A stretch of 15,924 nt of DNA from Candidatus Sulfotelmatobacter sp. (lineage in GTDB: Bacteria > Acidobacteriota > Terriglobia > Terriglobales > Acidobacteriaceae). The position numbers were made by a program, and so were the translations under genes. The stretch spans positions 1-15,924 of the forward strand of contig JASHTD010000340.1 of the NCBI GenBank assembly GCA_030040725.1. The letters run 5' to 3'. Each line of letters starts with the position of its first letter. The stretch's first letter is position 1. The notes beneath the pieces are model-generated. The model saw only the letters and a list, made by a program, of their open reading frames with translations, was not told the DNA's origin and did no database searches. Of the stretch, positions 13,470-15,924 are shown in pieces.

Positions 13470-15924
13470 ATGGCTATTACTAAAATCTCAGTCCGCGGGG
13501 CACGCCAGCACAACCTCAAGAACATCGATGTGGAGATCCCCCGCAACACCCTGACGGTCGTTACTGGCCTGAGCGGGTCGGGGAAGTCCTCGCTTGCTTT
13601 TGACACGATTTATGCCGAGGGGCAGAGGCGCTATGTCGAGACTTTATCCACCTACGCACGGCAATTCCTGGACCAAATGGAACGACCGGATGTCGATGCA
13701 ATTGATGGACTTAGCCCATCCATCTCGATCGAGCAGAAGACAACCAGCCGCAGCCCCCGATCGACCGTGGGCACGATCACCGAAATCTACGATTATCTTC
13801 GCCTCTTGTTCGCTTCCATTGGCATTCCGCACTGCCCGAAATGTGGCAAGCCCATCAGCCGTCAGTCTGCCGACCAGATTGTGCAGCGCGTCATGGCTCT
13901 TACTCCTGAGGACCGCGTAATGGTGCTGGCACCGATCGTCCGCGGCCGCAAAGGCGAATTTAAAAAAGAAATGGAGACCCTGCTCAAGCACGGTTACACC
14001 CGCGCCCGCGTCGATGGGGAGCTGGTGAATCTGGACGACGACCTCAATCTCGACAAGCGCAAAAATCACACCATCGAAGTCGTGATCGACCGTTTGTTAG
14101 TCAAACCCGGCATCGAGCATCGCCTCGAAATGTCCGTGGGTTTGGCAATGAAGTTGGCGGGGGGATTAGTTCAGGTTGCTGTGGTTAATGGCGAAGAAAC
14201 TCTGTACTCCGAAAAACTAGCCTGTCCCGATTGCGGCATCAACGTGCCGCAACTCGAGCCGCGGTCGTTTTCATTCAACAGCATGTACGGGGCCTGCCCC
14301 GAGTGTCACGGCCTCGGCAGCCGCTATGACTTCGATCCCGCGAAAGTGATTACCGATTGGTCGAAGCCCTTGCTCGATGGAGGCCTAGGTCCGGGCTCTG
14401 CATCGCAGGGCCTGATCCACGCTTTGCAAGTGACGGCGGCAGCGCACGGCATCGACCTGAGTAAGCCGTTCGAGAAATTTCCTGAACAGATTCAGGATCT
14501 GCTGCTGAATGGTGAATCCGGCCGCGGCAAGACAGGCTTCCGCGGAATTTTCGGATACCTGAAGCAAAATCTGGAAGAGTCGACTTCGGAAGGTTACCGC
14601 GATTGGCTGATGGACCACATGTCGGCGACGGAATGTCTTGCTTGCCAGGGCAAGCGATTGCGGCCGGAGAGCCTGGCGGTGAAAGTCAGCGGCATGTCGA
14701 TTGCCGAATTCACGGCTCTGCCGATTGCGAAAGCTCTCGAAGTGGCGCAAAGCATTAAGCTGGCGGGACGCGAGGAGCAGATCGCGGGCCGGGTCATGCA
14801 TGAAGTGGTGGAGCGTCTGCAATTTCTTAACGCTGTGGGGCTGAACTACATTTCACTTGACCGTTCGGCCGCGACTTTGTCTGGCGGTGAAGGGCAGAGA
14901 ATCCGGCTGGCCACGCAGATCGGCTCGAAGCTGCGCGGAGTGCTCTACGTGCTGGACGAGCCGTCGATAGGCCTGCATCACCGCGACAACGGCCGGTTGC
15001 TGAATGCGCTGGAAAATCTGCGCGACTTGGGCAATACCGTGCTGGTGGTCGAGCACGACGAAGAAACCATCCGCCGCGCTGATTACGTCATCGACCTCGG
15101 CCCTGGCGCCGGACGCCACGGCGGCGGCCTCGTCGCGTACGGAACACCGGAAGAGATCATGCGCGAGCCTAACTCACTCACTGGCGCTTACATTTCCGGC
15201 AAAGTGCAAATCAACATGCTCGCCGAGCGCCGCCAGGCCGCCAGCGGCGCGCTCACCATTCTCGGGGCGAAAGAAAATAATCTCAAGAATCTCGACGTAA
15301 CTTTCCCACTAGGCGTAATGACTGTCGTCACTGGCGTCTCCGGCTCCGGAAAATCGACGTTAGTCAACGACATTCTCTATCGCGCGCTCGCACGCCAGCT
15401 TTATCGCTCCCGCGAGAAAGCGGGAGATCACAAATCTATCGTCGGCGCCGAGAACATCGACAAGGTTATCCGCATTGATCAATCGCCCATCGGTCGCACT
15501 CCGCGCTCGAATCCCGCAACCTATACCGGAGTCTTCACTGCTATCCGGGATCTCTATGCCATGCTGCCTGAGTCGCGCGAGCGCGGTTACAAAGCCGGAC
15601 GGTTTTCCTTCAATGTTTCCGGCGGGCGCTGCGAAGCCTGCCAGGGCGAAGGCCAGCGCCGCATCGAAATGAATTTTCTTCCCGATGTCTACGTGCTTTG
15701 CGAGGTCTGTGGCGGACGCCGCTACAACCGCGAGACGCTGGCTGTGAAGTACAACGGCAACTCCATCGCGGATCTGCTCGAAATGCCAGTGTCCGACGCG
15801 CTGCCGATTTTAGAAAACATTCCGCAGGTGAAGCAAAAGCTGCAAACCCTGGTTGACGTCGGCCTTGGCTACATTCATCTCGGTCAGTCTGCAGTCACGC
15901 TCTCGGGCGGCGAAGCGCAGCGCA
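13470..15924 (+). CDS. uvrA: Excinuclease ABC subunit A (UvrA), 3' end cut by the window
   Basis: The frame runs from ATG 13470 to the last base; 818 complete codons are present and roughly 130-150 residues should follow. UvrA is the damage-recognition ATPase of nucleotide excision repair, acting as a dimer with UvrB in the cytoplasm. Visible parts: first Walker A GLSGSGKSS (33-41); zinc module C252/C255 and C276/C279 (CPDC, CPEC); ABC signature LSGGEGQRIRLATQIGS near 470; Walker B VLYVLDEPSIGLHHRDN near 490-505; second Walker A GVSGSGKST (622-630); second zinc module C721/C724 and C744/C747 with 19 residues between pairs; and the second LSGGEAQR at the edge. The second Walker B is outside the window. 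The first signature has Gly where Ala is usual (LSGGEG), a mild change. No frameshift is seen. The ribosome site is weak (purine-poor CATCTCTAA before ATG), but the MAITKISVRGARQHNLKNID opening is typical. Confidence 0.97.
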   Translation, partial: MAITKISVRGARQHNLKNIDVEIPRNTLTVVTGLSGSGKSSLAFDTIYAEGQRRYVETLSTYARQFLDQMERPDVDAIDGLSPSISIEQKTTSRSPRSTVGTITEIYDYLRLLFASIGIPHCPKCGKPISRQSADQIVQRVMALTPEDRVMVLAPIVRGRKGEFKKEMETLLKHGYTRARVDGELVNLDDDLNLDKRKNHTIEVVIDRLLVKPGIEHRLEMSVGLAMKLAGGLVQVAVVNGEETLYSEKLACPDCGINVPQLEPRSFSFNSMYGACPECHGLGSRYDFDPAKVITDWSKPLLDGGLGPGSASQGLIHALQVTAAAHGIDLSKPFEKFPEQIQDLLLNGESGRGKTGFRGIFGYLKQNLEESTSEGYRDWLMDHMSATECLACQGKRLRPESLAVKVSGMSIAEFTALPIAKALEVAQSIKLAGREEQIAGRVMHEVVERLQFLNAVGLNYISLDRSAATLSGGEGQRIRLATQIGSKLRGVLYVLDEPSIGLHHRDNGRLLNALENLRDLGNTVLVVEHDEETIRRADYVIDLGPGAGRHGGGLVAYGTPEEIMREPNSLTGAYISGKVQINMLAERRQAASGALTILGAKENNLKNLDVTFPLGVMTVVTGVSGSGKSTLVNDILYRALARQLYRSREKAGDHKSIVGAENIDKVIRIDQSPIGRTPRSNPATYTGVFTAIRDLYAMLPESRERGYKAGRFSFNVSGGRCEACQGEGQRRIEMNFLPDVYVLCEVCGGRRYNRETLAVKYNGNSIADLLEMPVSDALPILENIPQVKQKLQTLVDVGLGYIHLGQSAVTLSGGEAQR

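Overview
The window looks like chromosomal DNA from a soil-type Acidobacteriota (Terriglobia/Koribacter-like). This is inferred from overall protein character: a secreted S9 peptidase with PD40 repeats, a large Ig-like/matrixin-like exported protein, a TPR protein with an N-terminal metallopeptidase-like domain, and moderately GC-rich DNA with short dispersed palindromes. No similarity search could be run. I see no tRNA, rRNA, CRISPR array, insertion sequence or phage gene.

Layout: (1) 1-1036, plus strand: the 3' end of a ComF-type phosphoribosyltransferase, then an HNH endonuclease. (2) 1097-1990, minus strand: an exported protein of unknown function, convergent with the HNH gene and possibly transcribed without a leader. 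(3) 2429-4666, plus strand: a secreted S9 prolyl-oligopeptidase-family enzyme carrying an in-frame double palindrome. (4) 4667-4804: a convergent spacer with three short hairpins. (5) 4805-8558, minus strand: a two-gene unit. A small exported protein comes first. A 1031-residue exported Ig-like protein follows; its N-terminal matrixin-like domain has lost every zinc ligand. A perfect TGTGA-N6-TCACA site lies upstream at exactly the class II activator distance from a TAGTAT -10. (6) 8725-9246, plus strand: a stand-alone response-regulator receiver. (7) 9270-10151, minus strand: a YihY/BrkB-family membrane protein. (8) 10152-10596: a 445-bp spacer holding an AAGGTAT/ATACCTT palindrome, a promoter and a long, potentially structured leader for a cold-shock protein gene (10621-10824), which ends at a strong stem-loop. 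(9) 10891-12951, minus strand: an exported TPR protein whose HExxH site reads HDYAL. (10) 13073-13279, minus strand: a small putative membrane protein with palindromic DNA in its tail. (11) 13470 to the window end, plus strand: uvrA, with a recognisable promoter and cut off by the window edge.

Most genes look like independent housekeeping or envelope functions. The part that most resembles an undescribed system is the translationally coupled exported pair at 4805-8558 with its Crp/Fnr-like promoter. A second theme is that two exported proteins in this window keep a metallopeptidase fold while losing key active-site residues. A third is short paired palindromes (REP-like) at three places, two of them inside reading frames.
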